The notes under the pieces: generated by a model
Seen by the model: the letters and a program-made list of their open reading frames with translations, nothing else
Told to the model about the DNA's origin: nothing
The model's database searches: none
In this document: one piece after another, positions 45,704-57,409 of the stretch
Layout of the letters: each line of letters opens with the position of its first letter
How positions within the stretch are numbered: position 1 is the first letter of the stretch
DNA from: Diphasiastrum complanatum
Lineage: Eukaryota; Streptophyta; Lycopodiopsida; Lycopodiales; Lycopodiaceae
Assembly: GCA_029204225.1 (NCBI GenBank)
Contig: CM055097.1
Span: 1,719,414 to 1,783,413, forward strand
Direction: 5' to 3'
DNA: 64,000 nt
Position numbers and translations under genes: made by a program

Positions 45704-46818
45704 ATGGCAACTCTAAGTGAGAGTGTCCTCAATGAGTCAAGCAAATTGGAAGGAGCCGGCAACTATGCAGTTTGGAAATTCAAACAGAAGAACATTTTGA
45801 TGGAAAGGAGCTATGAGAAATCGTGACAGATGAAGAGACAAGACCAGTGATAGAAGAAGATCAGCGGGCATTTGACAGGAGAAAATGAAAAGCACAAAAT
45901 GTCATCAACTTGTCAGTTAGAGATGCAATTATTCCCTACATTTCAGATTCAAAAGGACCAAAAGAAGCATGGGATACGTTGAAGGCATTGTTTGAGACCA
46001 CAAACACATCTTGAGTGCTATTCCTGAAGACGAAGCTGCACACATTGTGGATGGATGATGGTGCAACTATTGCTGATCACCTACTGAAAATCAAAGAAAT
46101 TCGTGACCAATTAGTAGCAGTTGGAGAGCAAGTACAGGATCGTGAGATTGTGCAGTTGACATTGAAGAGTTTGAGTGAGTCACATCAAATGTTTGTGACA
46201 AGTATAGCCACACGAGAAAATCTTCCAACCTATGAAGAGCTAGGTGGATTGCTTTTGCAGGAAGAACAACGTCAAGAGAACTTGAGTCATCGCAACAGGG
46301 GATTTGATCAAGCTCTTGCAGTGAGAGGACGTGTTGGCAAATTTGGTCGTGGAAGACACCAATCAATAGGTGGAAACTCATATCATGGATCATTCCAACA
46401 ATTTCAAGAACAATCCAATGATGGCCCAAATCGAGGCAATTGGAATCAAGGCCGAGGTTAAGGACGCGGCTATTCCAAGCAAAATAAACTTGGAAATTGT
46501 AGGTACTGCAACAAACCTGGCCTTTGGGAGCGTGAATGCTTCAAGAAACAAAAGGAGATAGAACAAAGAATATCACCTTCATTGATGATTATAGCAGATG
46601 CATTTGGATTTATTTCATAAGCAAGAAATCAGATGTTTTTGCTAACTTTAGGGAATTCAAGGCATTAGTTGAAAATCAAACAGGACGTTGCATCAAGACT
46701 TTGAGATCTGATGGAGTGGTGAGTATTTTTTGACAGAATTTATTGATTTTTGCAAAGATCATGGGATCAAGAGGCAGACTACAATACCCTATTCACCACA
46801 GCAAAATGGAGTTGCAGA
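45704..46818 (+). pseudogene. Ty1/copia gag fused by deletion to integrase fragment
   Basis: Gag begins with ATG at 45704 (KLEGAGNYAVWKFKQKNILM), closely resembling the gag at 53185. It has early frame changes and stops near 45810-46014, then reads openly 46015-46461 (DGATIADHLLKIKEIRDQLV, GGLLLQEEQRQENLS). A zinc knuckle follows with its histidine lost (CRYCNKPGLWEREC). At about 46560 the sequence jumps into integrase (FIDDYSRCIWIYFISKKSDV) and continues past a stop to YSPQQNGVA at 46815. Protease and the front of the integrase are deleted. At about 46819 it is cut by LTR sequence of the next element. Confidence 0.85.
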
Positions 46819-47356
46819 TTCTGATGCAATTATTTTTCACACATTGTATGTAATACGCAAATGGTATTCAACATATATACATAATTTTACAGGTGTGCAG
46901 ATGAAGAAGGTACAAAGTGTATGTGTTGTTTGTGGGAGATCGTGGGTGGCTGCTGTCGTTGTCAAATCTGTTAGCCCAGTTGCATGGGATGAGCGTGAGA
47001 AGGCCGCGACGTCAACCTTTGCTAAAATAAACGTTGGTGAAGATGCAAAAAATGCAACACTCTGACAAATGCCTTAGGATTTGATTTAAAGGGTGCCTTC
47101 GTTTTTCCATTAGGGAACCTTCGGCATTTTGTAGGGCAATGTCGTCTTTTTCACCTGTCACAAATTACGTGTAAAAATACAGTTTCGTGTTTTTCGCCTG
47201 TGGAAAGTTACTTTTAATTATGCAAACAGTCACATATTTCGCCTGTCTTATTTTACATGTAAATATGCAGACTGTGTGACAACATGAGTAGAAATGCAGC
47301 ATGAATGGAGGCAGATTAAAATGGGATTTAGGAGAGTAAAGGAGATAAATCCAACA
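46819..47356 (-). repeat. 3' LTR of minus-strand copia element, truncated (538 bp)
   Basis: This sequence is a near copy of 52190-52737. Its right edge ends TCCAACA next to the purine tract (AAGGGGAGG on the minus strand, 47357-47365), the expected polypurine tract/LTR junction. Its left edge stops at TTCTGATGC, about 680 bases short of the partner LTR, where integrase sequence of the opposite-strand element begins. Confidence 0.8.
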
Positions 47357-47363
47357 CCTCCCC

Positions 47364-50300
47364 TTAATGTGGATCCGTGAATGCCTTGATCTTCAAACTA
47401 AGCAATGCACAAAACTTTTTGTGTGCATTAACACTTAATGCCTTTATAAATATATCTACAACCATGTCCTGCATTCTGCAGTACGTTAAGCTCACCTCCT
47501 TGTTGAGAACCTTGCCCCTGATGTAGTGATATCTCATTTCAATGTGCTTACTCCTAGAGTGAAATCCAGGGTTGGCCGATAAGACAATAACACTCTGATT
47601 ATCACAAAATAAAATTGTAGGGCTGTACTGATACAGATTAATGTCTGACAGTAAATTTCTTAACCAAAATGCTTCTTTAATAGATTGAGAAGCAGCAATG
47701 TATTCTGCTTCTTTAGAAGAGAGAGCGATAGAGGTTTGCATACGATTGTTCCATGAGATAGGACCGCCGTTGAAGAAGAATGTAAATCCAGATGTGCACT
47801 TACAATTGTCTACATCTCCTCCCCAGCTTGCATCAGAATATCCATTGAGCTGATGAAGATTGTCGTTGCTGACATCTCCATAATATATGCACTGGTCCAT
47901 GGTAGCTTGAATATACCTCATGACTCTTATGAGAGCCTTCCAATGGGTAATGTCAGGATTGGCCATATATTGGCTGAGTGAGCTTACAACAAAAGAAATG
48001 TCTGGTCTTGTACAGACCATTGCGTACATGAGATATCCAAATATCGATCGATAAGGATACTCTCTCATCTGCTCCTCTTTGTGCTTGGTCTGGGGACATT
48101 GGTCCTTTGACAAATGCAGGCCTGGATCCATCAGTGAGTGAGCTAACTTACAATTCATTAGATTGTATATGTTAAGAACATTGTGAAGATACCTTTGTTG
48201 AGTGATATAAATCAATCGTCTCGCTCTGTCTCTATGGATATGAATGCCCATACAAAAGTGAGCTTCATCTAGATCAGTCATGTCAAACTCTAAAAACATC
48301 ATCTGCTTAGAATTCGGTATTGTTGCTGAAAAGTAATGTATCATCCACATATAAGGTGATGATAATGAAAGATTGCTGCACTGACTTGGAATAGATGTTG
48401 CAATCAATAGTGCTTAATTGGAAACCTTGTTCAATAAGGAATGTGTTGATCCTTTGAAACCAAGCTCTGGCAAACTGTTTCAAGCCGTAAAAAGCTTTGT
48501 GGAGTTTACAGACATGATTCTTCATACCATCCAGAACGTATCCTTCAGGCTGGATCATGTAGATGTCTTCTTGTATAACTCCATTTAGATAAGCTATTTG
48601 TACATCAAGTTGATGTACTTCGAGGTCGGCCGCTGCATCATAAGACAAGAGGGCTCGGATCGAGGGCTCAGATCGAACTACTGGACTAAAAGTCTCCCTG
48701 TAGTTGACGTTGGGGATCTGAGTGAATCCTTGTGCTACTAGTCTTGCCTTCCTTCGATCAATTGTTCCATTGGCATTGTACTTGATCTTGAAGATCCATT
48801 TGCAATCAATGGTATTGCAGCCAATAGGAGCTTCGACTAGTGACCATGTCAGGTTCTTGATAAGAGAGGAATACTCTCTGTCCATAGCTTCTCTCCAAAG
48901 ATTAGAGTCTGGTTGGCTGAGTGCCTCTTCGACTGTCGTCGGTTCCCGTATCAAAATACATGCAGACTCAAGAGTGTACCTTGTGGGTTGTGTGCACACT
49001 CGGCTTGATTTTCTAGGTGAAAGTGACTGATGAACCATTCTTGGGACTTGTTGCTGGGTACAGCAACGTCTTCGTCTGATTCGCTATCAAATAGTGGGTC
49101 GACAATGGACATGCCTAAACCAGAAGCTCGGATTGTCATGTCAATGGCAGGTAATGAAGGTTCTTCTAGAGCAATATCCTTGGCTTTGATGTTGACAAAC
49201 TGATCCTCGATAAAGACTATATCCCGGCTATACAAGATTTGTTGGGTATCAGGCCCATACAGCTTGTATATATTATCAGATGAAGTATATCCAATCATGA
49301 TGGTCTTGAGACCTTGGAAGTCCAATTTCTCCTCTTGTCTTTTGGGATCTACGCGTAGGCAACGCATCCGAACACTCTTAGGTTCTTCACAGAAGGCTTA
49401 GAGCCTATCCACACCTCGTGGGGTGTTTTGCCTGAGAGGGCCTTGGTCGAACATCTGTTCCGGACGTAAGCTACAATGGAGACAGCTTCAACCCAGAATG
49501 TTCTGGGCAGCAATGCATGCGCTAGCATACATTTGGCTAATTCAACCAGGGTACGGTTCTTCCTCTCGGCTAAGCCATTAGATTGAGGACTGTAAGGAGT
49601 GATGAATTGCTGCTCAATGCCTTGCTTTGGCAGTACTCCTTAAACTTGGTAGAGATATATTCTCCACCATTCTCTGATCTTAGGGCCTTGATCGTCCTTC
49701 CAGTCTCCTTTTTTACATGCTCCTTGAAGATTCTGAAGCAATTGAAGGCTTCTAATTTCTTCTTTATAAAGTACACCATAGTCCTTCTGGAAAATTCATC
49801 AATAAAAGCTATAAAATACTTTGCATTCTTCAACGAAGGATTTTTCATCAGGCCACAAATGTCTGAATGTACAATGTCTAACAATCCTCTAGCAATATTT
49901 GATGGCTTGATTTAAATGGTTTCCTAGTCTGTTTACCAACTAGACAATCTTGATGGACAAGTAACTCGACTTTATCACGAGGATAGTCGAGATCAAGAAC
50001 AATAGATTGTCTAGACATTTGTTGTACAGCAACATGATTCAAGTGACCAAGTCTATAATGCAAAAATAAACTTTTATTTGCATGAATAGAAGTACTAAGC
50101 GCCTGACTAGAGACAGAAAAGCAATGACTTAATTTATACAAGTATCCGTGCCTCTTTCCAAGTGCTAGGATCTTGCCTGTCCTATCAACTACTTTGCACT
50201 GATCACATTCAAATTTTACTCTATGTCCTAGATCTATGATTCTGCTTATAGAAAGCAGATTCATAGATAAATTTGGTACATATAGGACTTTAGAGAGTAG

Positions 50301-51360
50301 CTTAGATTGATCATTTGCAAAACTCAATCTCACAGTACCTTCACCTTTAAGCTTGTGCGCTATTATCACCAAGGTGAACATATTTATTGGTACCGTAAGG
50401 TGTATAGGACTCAAACAAGCCAATGAGGCTGGTCATGTGTTGAGTGGCTCTGGAATCCAGGAACCAAGAACTGTCACTGGATGCTTCTTGATGGCTGGTC
50501 ATGAAGGCATCATGATCTGCTTCTTGAATAGGCTGTGGAGCATCTGTAAATGCATTTTTCACTTGATTCGACTGCCCCTTGCTATTGTTCTTTGCTTGCA
50601 GTATTCGGCAGTCTTTAATTTCGTGGTTGTTTCGCTTGCAGTATCTGCAGAACAGCTTCTTCTTCGTCTGCACATTTGACTATTCTTTGTGTTGTGCTGA
50701 TTTCTGGTCTGGCTTTGATTGCTTTAGGCCTTTCTTCTTCTGTCGCTGCTTAGTCATGCTCTTGTTGGTGTACAAGGCATGAGAATCAGCTGAGGAACTT
50801 GAGGCTTCGTTCCTTCGCGTGTCTTTCTACAACAACATAGTAATGACTCTTGAAAGAGTCAGAGACTAGATGTGTCATGATGATCATCACCCATCTGTCG
50901 TATGAGCTTGGCAATATTGTAAGCAGTTGCATCACTGCGTCTTGATCATCTATGACAGATCCGACCATTTGCTTCAGCAGGTTCTTGAATTGGTTGATGT
51001 AATCTGCAAGGAATCACCATTCGCCATCTTGAGGGATTAAAATTTCTTCCTAAGATGTAGCTTGGAAGCTATATTTCGCACTTCGTATAGTGTGCTCAAG
51101 ATGTCCCAGACTTCTTTTGATGGCCTTGGATACATGGCCGATCTGGGTATCCGTAATGTTGAGGATGATCAACGCGAAAGCCTTTCCATACTTCAGCTTC
51201 CATCTAGCGATTGTTGCTTCGGGTTTCCCTTTTGCACCTGCAACAACGTCATATAATTTTTTAGCCATTAGTACAGTTTTCATCTTAAATTTTCACAGAT
51301 GTTAATTGGCTCCATCAAGCTTGTCCATGATAGGACTGGCTCTCCCTTGGAAATCCATGT
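47364..51360 (-). pseudogene. nearly full-length Ty1/copia gag-pol, inactive
   Basis: On the minus strand: a gag start at about 51360-51280 (IMDKLDGAN; MAKKLYDVVAG) with stops, gag body 50968-50786, zinc knuckle CRYCKRNNHEIKDC near 50640, protease WFLDSRATQHMTS where the DSG active site is DSR, pre-integrase zinc region to 49878, integrase with HSDICGL, IDEFSRR and RSENGGEYIS, then a frame change near 49575 into [10 protein letters not shown] and the linker to 48951. RT covers 49038-48310 with WSLVEAPIGC, HKAFYGLKQFARAWF and TLYVDDTLLF intact. After another frame change RNase H covers 48300-47364 (GYSDASWGGD, ALSSKEAEYIA, SKHIEMRYHYIRG). At least four frame disruptions plus the protease change make it non-functional. 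Primer site and LTRs flank it. Confidence 0.92.
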
Positions 51361-51513
51361 GGAAGATTAGTCTAAGTGATAGGAAAAACTATCAGTGACC
51401 TAAGTATGAAAATCTGGTACTGAATTACAGAACAAAAAGACAATTACTCTATCGCCTAGTAGAGTCTTGTTACTGTGGAAGCTTATCAGGCTACCAAAAT
51501 AGCTCTGATACCA

Positions 51514-52737
51514 TGTTGGAGAAAGAGGGTGTGTGAGAGAGAGGAACAAAAAATAGCTCGAAAAGAAACGAACACGAAAAGAAGCAAACTTGAAACTCAA
51601 AAAAGAAACGAACTCGAATGGAAAGTGTTTGTGCGCAGCGGAATGAACTATCTTACTCTTTCCCTATGCATGACTACGTCTATTAGACATGAACAGAACG
51701 TTAGTGATAGAAATCACGTTCTGTCTGATTTCGTAGCCAAACATAAAACAACAAAGCATCAGTAAGATAATTTGTCGTGAACAGCTAGACAAATTATTTG
51801 TCGTGAATGATTCGCGAAGGGCTAGATTGAGCTCGATTGATAACCAGTCATGACTTAGTCGTGAAAGGTAAGACTAAACATTAGTCATGAACAGCTAGAC
51901 TAATAATATTCGCTAAGAACAGACTACTAGATTGAGCAATAAGAGAGTTAGGCAAAATGTAAAAAAGGATAGCAATATTGACACAAATCTGAACGCAAAC
52001 AAAACAAAGCTGTTATCAGATTAAGTATAGCAAAATACACAGGTCAATAATGTTGTTGAGCACAAGACAATTGCGAACGAAACCGCATGCTCTACAAAGC
52101 TAATCCAATCTGTAAAAGGAATAAACCTATTACTGACAATACAAAGAATTGATGCGCAAAAGCATCTACTTCGTCTATCTCTGATAAGCTTCTGATGCAA
52201 TTATTTTTCACACACTGTATGGAATACGCAAATGGTATCCAACATATATGCATAATTTTACAGGTGTGCAGATGAAGAAGGTACAAAGTGGATGTGCTAT
52301 CTGTGGGAGATTGTGGGTGGCTGCTGTCATTGTCAAATATGTTAGGACAGTTGCATGGAATGACCATGAGAAGGCTGCGACGTCAGCCTTTGCTAAAATG
52401 AACGTTGGTGAAGATGCGAAAAGTGCGACACTCTGACAAATGCCTTAGGATTTGATTTATAGGGTGCCTTCGCTTTTCCATTAGGGCACCTTCGGCATTT
52501 TGTAGGGCAGTGTCGCCTTTTTTGTCTGTCACAAATCACGTGTAAAAATACAGTGTCACGTTTTTTTGCCTTTTTCGCTTGTGGAAATTTACTTGTATTT
52601 ATGCATATAGTCACGTTTTTCGCCTGTCTTATTTTATATGTAAATATGCAGACTGTGTGACAACATGAGTTAAAATGCAGCATGAATGGAGGTAGATTAA
52701 AATGGGATCTAGGAGAGTAAAGGAGATAAATCCAACA
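51514..52737 (-). repeat. 5' LTR of the minus-strand copia element (about 1224 bp) with primer site 51502-51513
   Basis: GCTCTGATACCA at 51502-51513 is the reverse-complemented initiator-Met primer site. It abuts TGTTGGAG at 51514, and the block ends ATCCAACA at 52737, giving TGTTGGA/TCCAACA inverted ends. The outer 545 bp match the truncated 3' LTR at 46819-47356. The inner part holds the segment shared with 5.4 and 20.2 kb and repeated CGTGAACAGCTAGAC words. The bases AGATT follow the LTR at 52738-52742 and also occur at 46816-46820 beside the truncated copy. Confidence 0.75.
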
Positions 52738-53184
52738 AGATTGATGCCAGTAATGAATGACAATGTTAATCAGACAACTATATATCAATGTTGTCAATAA
52801 GGCACAAAAATAGCTCAAAAATTCAAAAAGCCCTTATTTTCACCTCCTTTAGCCTATTTGGGCCAAACGAAGGGCTATAGCCTCCAAGCGAAGGGCGCCC
52901 GGACTGTACCTGCAAGTATGGTACCTCAAAATAGAGTGATTGCAGTGAAGAACACACTCAGTGGACGTCAAATCTCTTTTGCCCCTTTCAGGGAGTGGGT
53001 AGTCATGAGTGTGAGGTAAGAAGCATTTCACGTTTGGAGAGTGATTTGGCTTGCGAAACACCACCTAAGCAACGGGATGCCCTGGTGTGAAATTATAGAA
53101 GGTCATCAAAATAAGTTATTAACATCGCCATTGTACTCAAAACACTTCTTTTAGCCTACGGTTGCAGTTTTAGGCAGTTTTGAG
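52738..53184. other. spacer between two copia elements
   Basis: I recognise no domain here. The stretch lies between the LTR end at 52737 and the gag start at 53185 and is probably 5' leader of the plus-strand element, without an identifiable primer site. Confidence 0.4.
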
Positions 53185-55837
53185 ATGACAAACATGGGAG
53201 AGCCCATTTTGAGTGAAAATAACAAATTGGACGGGATTTCTAACTATGCAGTGTGGAAATTCAAAATGAAAAACATACTGATAGAGAAGAAACTATGGGA
53301 TGTCGTCACAGGTGATGAGAGAAGACCACCAAATGAAGCGGACATTAAAGTGTTCGACAGGAAGGCGAGGAGAGCTTTGACCTTCATCAACTTGTCAGTG
53401 AAAGACCACATCATTACCCACATAAGTGATGCCATTACACCTAGACAGGCATGGGATGTGCTAAAGGAGCAGTTTGAGACGTCAAATCCATCAAGGATTA
53501 TGTTTTTGTAGTCAAAGCTGAATAGTGCCCGAATGGAACAAGGAGAGCACATTCAGACTTACATGACCAGAATCAAGACAATGAGAGATGAACTGCATTC
53601 CATTGGTGAGCGCATACGTGATGTTGAGCTAGTGCACAATGCATTGTGTGGCATTGCAGAACCTTATCAGATGTTTGTGAGTGGAATAGCATCAAGAGAA
53701 AGATTATCAACCTTTGATTATTTCATAGGAATCTTGATGCAGGAGGAGCAATGATGAGAGATGGTGAAAGCTAGACGTCAAAATACTAACGATCAAGCAC
53801 TTGCGACATGCCAAAAACAAGGCAAAGGCAAGGGTAAGAAGAAGTCTAAGCAGCAATTTGCCAAGACTCAGGAGGATGAGGGTAGAAAGACCAAGAAGAA
53901 GGAAAAATGCTTCCATTGCGGCAAAAAGGGCCATTGGAAAAGCGAGTGTCGAAAATTCTTGGTGGAATCAGGCAAGGGAAAACCAAAACAAGCAGGTAAC
54001 CTTGTCGACGAAGGTGAAGTTGAAGACTCTAGCATCTTCATACTAAGATCTAATAATGGAGTGAGTACAAGTCTACTGACTTCAATGATCTTTGTGATGA
54101 ATGTGGGATCAAAAGGCAATTTATGCAAGCTCATACTCCTGAACTCAATGGTGTAGCTGAGCGCAATAATCGTACGATTGTGAAAAGTGCCAGATCTATG
54201 CTAGTTGAGATGAAGCTGCCAAAAGATTCTTGGTCAGAAGCATGCAGTAACACATTTTATCTTCAAAATAGAAGTCCTACCATTGCCATACCTAAGATAA
54301 CACCTGAGGAGGCATTCACGAAGAAGAAGCCAAAGGTGAACCACTTGTGAATCTTTGGATATAAGGCCTTTGTAAACATTCCTAAGGAAGAAAGAAGTAA
54401 GCTTGATGTAAAAGTTATCATATTCTTAGAATATGATTATCGTGTAAAGGGCTATAGATGTTTTGATCCAGTGGAGAACAAAATACATGTTAGCTGTGCT
54501 TTGATGAATCTAAGATGTACGAAGATGAGGATGTTGAGAAGACGGATACATCTAGCGGGAAAGATGGTACAGAGAAAATTCCTCTTGATGATGATCCATT
54601 TGTTGACTTTCCTAGTGATGGACATGTGGATACATCTCATGATACTACTACTCAACCTCAAGAGATAGGTTGGAGAGGTAGAGATAAACCTTTTGGTGCA
54701 AAAAGGATTGAAGTTGCACATGACAAACACAAGGAGAAGGATGTATCGTGGGATACATTTTCACTAGGAAGCTGATCACCTGACATGAAGCTCACTAAGT
54801 GGTTTGAGAGACTGATGGAGAGCCGCGACATGGATGACTTTCCAAGATCATCTAGCCAGGGAGAGCTACGAAAATCAACAAGAGAGAACACACAACCTGA
54901 TAGGTATGAGACAAATTATGCTCTCTTATCTAGCATTATGCAAAGCAAAGAACCTTCGACTTATGTTGAAGCGAAGATGATGGCATTTGGGGCAAGGCCA
55001 TGGAAGAAGAGATGGAGTCAATTGCTAAGCGTAGCACATGGGACTTAGTGGGACCACTAGTTGGCAAGAAACTCATTGGCTGTAAATGGGTATACAGGAC
55101 TAAGTACCATGCAGATGGAAGTATAGCAAAGCACAAATCAAGATTGGTAATCAAAGATTATGCACAAAGGCATCGACTATGAAAAGACCTTTGCACCAGT
55201 ATGTAAGTGGAATACTCTACGTCTACTGCTTTAGCTTCACATTTTGGTTGGCCTTTACATCAGATGGATGTGAAATTTGCTTTTCTACATGGTGAGTCAG
55301 AAGAAGAGGTGTTCATGGATCAACCTGAAGGCTTTATAGCGAAAGGATAGGAGAATATAGTATGTCACTTGAAGAAAGCACTTTATGGTCTCAAACAGGC
55401 ACCACATGCGTGGTACAGTAGGATTGATGCCTACTTTTGTTCTAAGGGGATGGTGAGAACACACTCTGATCCAAATCTTTATGTCTTATGCTTTGATGGT
55501 ATGGTTTCTTTGGTTGCTCTTTACGTTGATGACTTGATGAAATAATCAAGAGATGATAGATATGATAAAAAAAGATCCCATGGAACAATGCGAGATGACA
55601 GATCTCAACCTAATGCATTATTGCCTTGGAGTAGAGGTGTATAAAAAAGGATATGAGGTGGGTTTAACACAAGTGAAGTATGTCAGAGAGTTGCTGCATA
55701 GGTTCAGGTTGCAGGATTGCAAGCCAGTGAATGTAGAACAACTGATCAGACAAATCTTGATTCTACCAACAAAGCGCCCATTTTACTTGACAAAGGATGA
55801 GAAAGAAATGAACGCAAACTCGAAACATTTCTATTAG
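53185..55837 (+). pseudogene. Ty1/copia gag-pol with internal deletion
   Basis: Gag starts with ATG at 53185 (LDGISNYAVWKFKMKNILIE), with a stop at 53509, and continues to the zinc knuckle CFHCGKKGHWKSEC near 53910. At about 54060-54125 the sequence skips protease and most of the integrase and re-enters at HTPELNGVAERNNRTI. The linker is broken by stops, then RT pieces follow: [53 protein letters not shown] and LVALYVDDLM near 55530. The tail YCLGVEVYKKGYEVGLTQ runs to about 55790. Many stops and frame changes are present. No RNase H end is seen; LTR-like sequence follows directly. Confidence 0.88.
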
Positions 55838-56240
55838 TGACCAACTCGAAAAGATTCACGAAGGATTCACGAAATTTGTCTTGCAGTCAACTCAAAAGAT
55901 TCGCAAAATAGTTTTTTGTAGAAGCTCGTGGCTTTCTTGTTGAAGCTCGAAAGATTCGTGAACAAAATTTTGTCGCATAATATTCTATTTCTTGTTCAAG
56001 CCTCAGATGTTACGAAATTGTTGCGAACAATTCGCGAAATATTCCAGACTGTTCTTCAAGCTCACCTGTCGTGAAACTATCTCGAACAGTTCGCAAAATA
56101 TTCTAGATTTCTTCTTCAAGCTCAAGAATTGTCATCTGTTGTGAACAATTTGCGAAAGACGAAAATGTCGCAAACAATTCGCGAAACACAAAGCTGAGAT
56201 GAAGAGATGAACTGTCATGAATTATTCGCTACCAGCTTTA
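55800..56240. repeat. degenerate repeats around CGCGAA / TTCGCGAA, LTR-like
   Basis: Words such as CAATTCGCGAAA, AACAGTTCGCAAAATATTC and TTCTTCAAGCTCA recur several times, and AAGAAATGAACGCAAACTCG resembles the AAAGAAACGAACTCG segment of the LTR near 51600. The block probably is a diverged LTR of the same family, starting near 55797, but its right edge is not defined. Confidence 0.4.
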
Positions 56241-57150
56241 ATTCGAGCTTGAAAACAGAGCGTCTATTTGAATATCAACCATCGTAAACGATTAGATATA
56301 AATGGAATACCCACTAGTTTTGGCATGCCCTAGTTTAACATGTCTTTTTTTTAAAAAAAATTTCAATGGTCGTGGGATCGGAAACTTTTTTACACATATC
56401 AACTTTATAGTTTTTTCTTGACTTTCTTGATGTTTTATTAAATTCCTCTTCGAAAAAATGTATTCTTTGCAATAATTACCATGGGCTTTCAAATTCTCAC
56501 AGTAACCTAAAAGACCATTTTTTCATGACACATATAAATTATCAATTGAGTTACTGATAAATGCTAATGAAACTCTTTTGCAATGAAACTCTGGATCAAT
56601 AAGATACAATGCTCATGATGACCATAAATATAAATGCTTTAGATTTTTCTCCCTATAATGGATCATATCAGAAGTTGATAATTTAGATTCTTTTGAATTT
56701 TTTGTTCTAAGCGGAGCATACTTTGGTATAAGATCCACATGAAGATGATAAAGCTTAGTCATCAGCAAAAATAGCAAAATAAAAATAGTAGCAAAGAGCA
56801 TAGTAACAATATCAGAACTGGAGATGGTGCTAAGACTCTGGAGATGGAGATGGTAGACTCCCATATTTATGAAATGCCACAATCCACGTCTTTTTTGAAT
56901 TTTTGAATGTCCCAACTATTGGGAGGGAATATTTCAACTCCTGAAGAATCACATTTAACTGTGGTTAAGCACCGGTGACGTTTGATGTGAGACTCATAAG
57001 GTACATTCATGCGCATGTAAAGTCATGCGGGCACATGCATAAAGAAGCTGAAAAATGATATTTTGATTTTTTAGTGTTATTTTTCTCTCCTACATGGCAT
57101 TTCGTATAGGACCCTCTTTAGGCCCATATTTTCTCTAATGCATGGATCTA
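56241..57150. other. no gene recognised
   Basis: AT-rich non-coding sequence with only short chance frames. No termini of a mobile element could be set. Confidence 0.4.
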
Positions 57151-57409
57151 TTGTGACAACCAATCAACCCAATCACTTGCACTAATCCTACATTCCAGAC
57201 GAGGAGCAAACATGTCGAGATTGCTCATCACTTTTTGTTTATTCCATCATTTGCCATCACCGGATTGCTTAGCTGATTTGCTTACTAAATCCTTGTCTAA
57301 GGATTCTTTCATTAAGCTAAGATAATTACTTGGAGTAATTGACAAACGTACTATCGTTTCCCAAGTAGTTGACAAATGTACTATAGTTTCCCGAGCTAGA
57401 CTTGAGGAG
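57151..57409 (+). pseudogene. Ty1/copia RNase H C-terminal remnant
   Basis: CDNQSTQSLALIL at 57151, TRSKHVEIAHHF near 57200 and, after a frame change, DCLADLLTKSLSKDSFIKLR ending near 57320 are the terminal copia RNase H motifs. A short duplicated segment (GACAAACGTACTATCGTTTC and GACAAATGTACTATAGTTTC) follows. The purine-rich GACTTGAGGAG then precedes TGTGAAAAATGAC at 57410, a plausible 3' LTR start. Confidence 0.7.
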
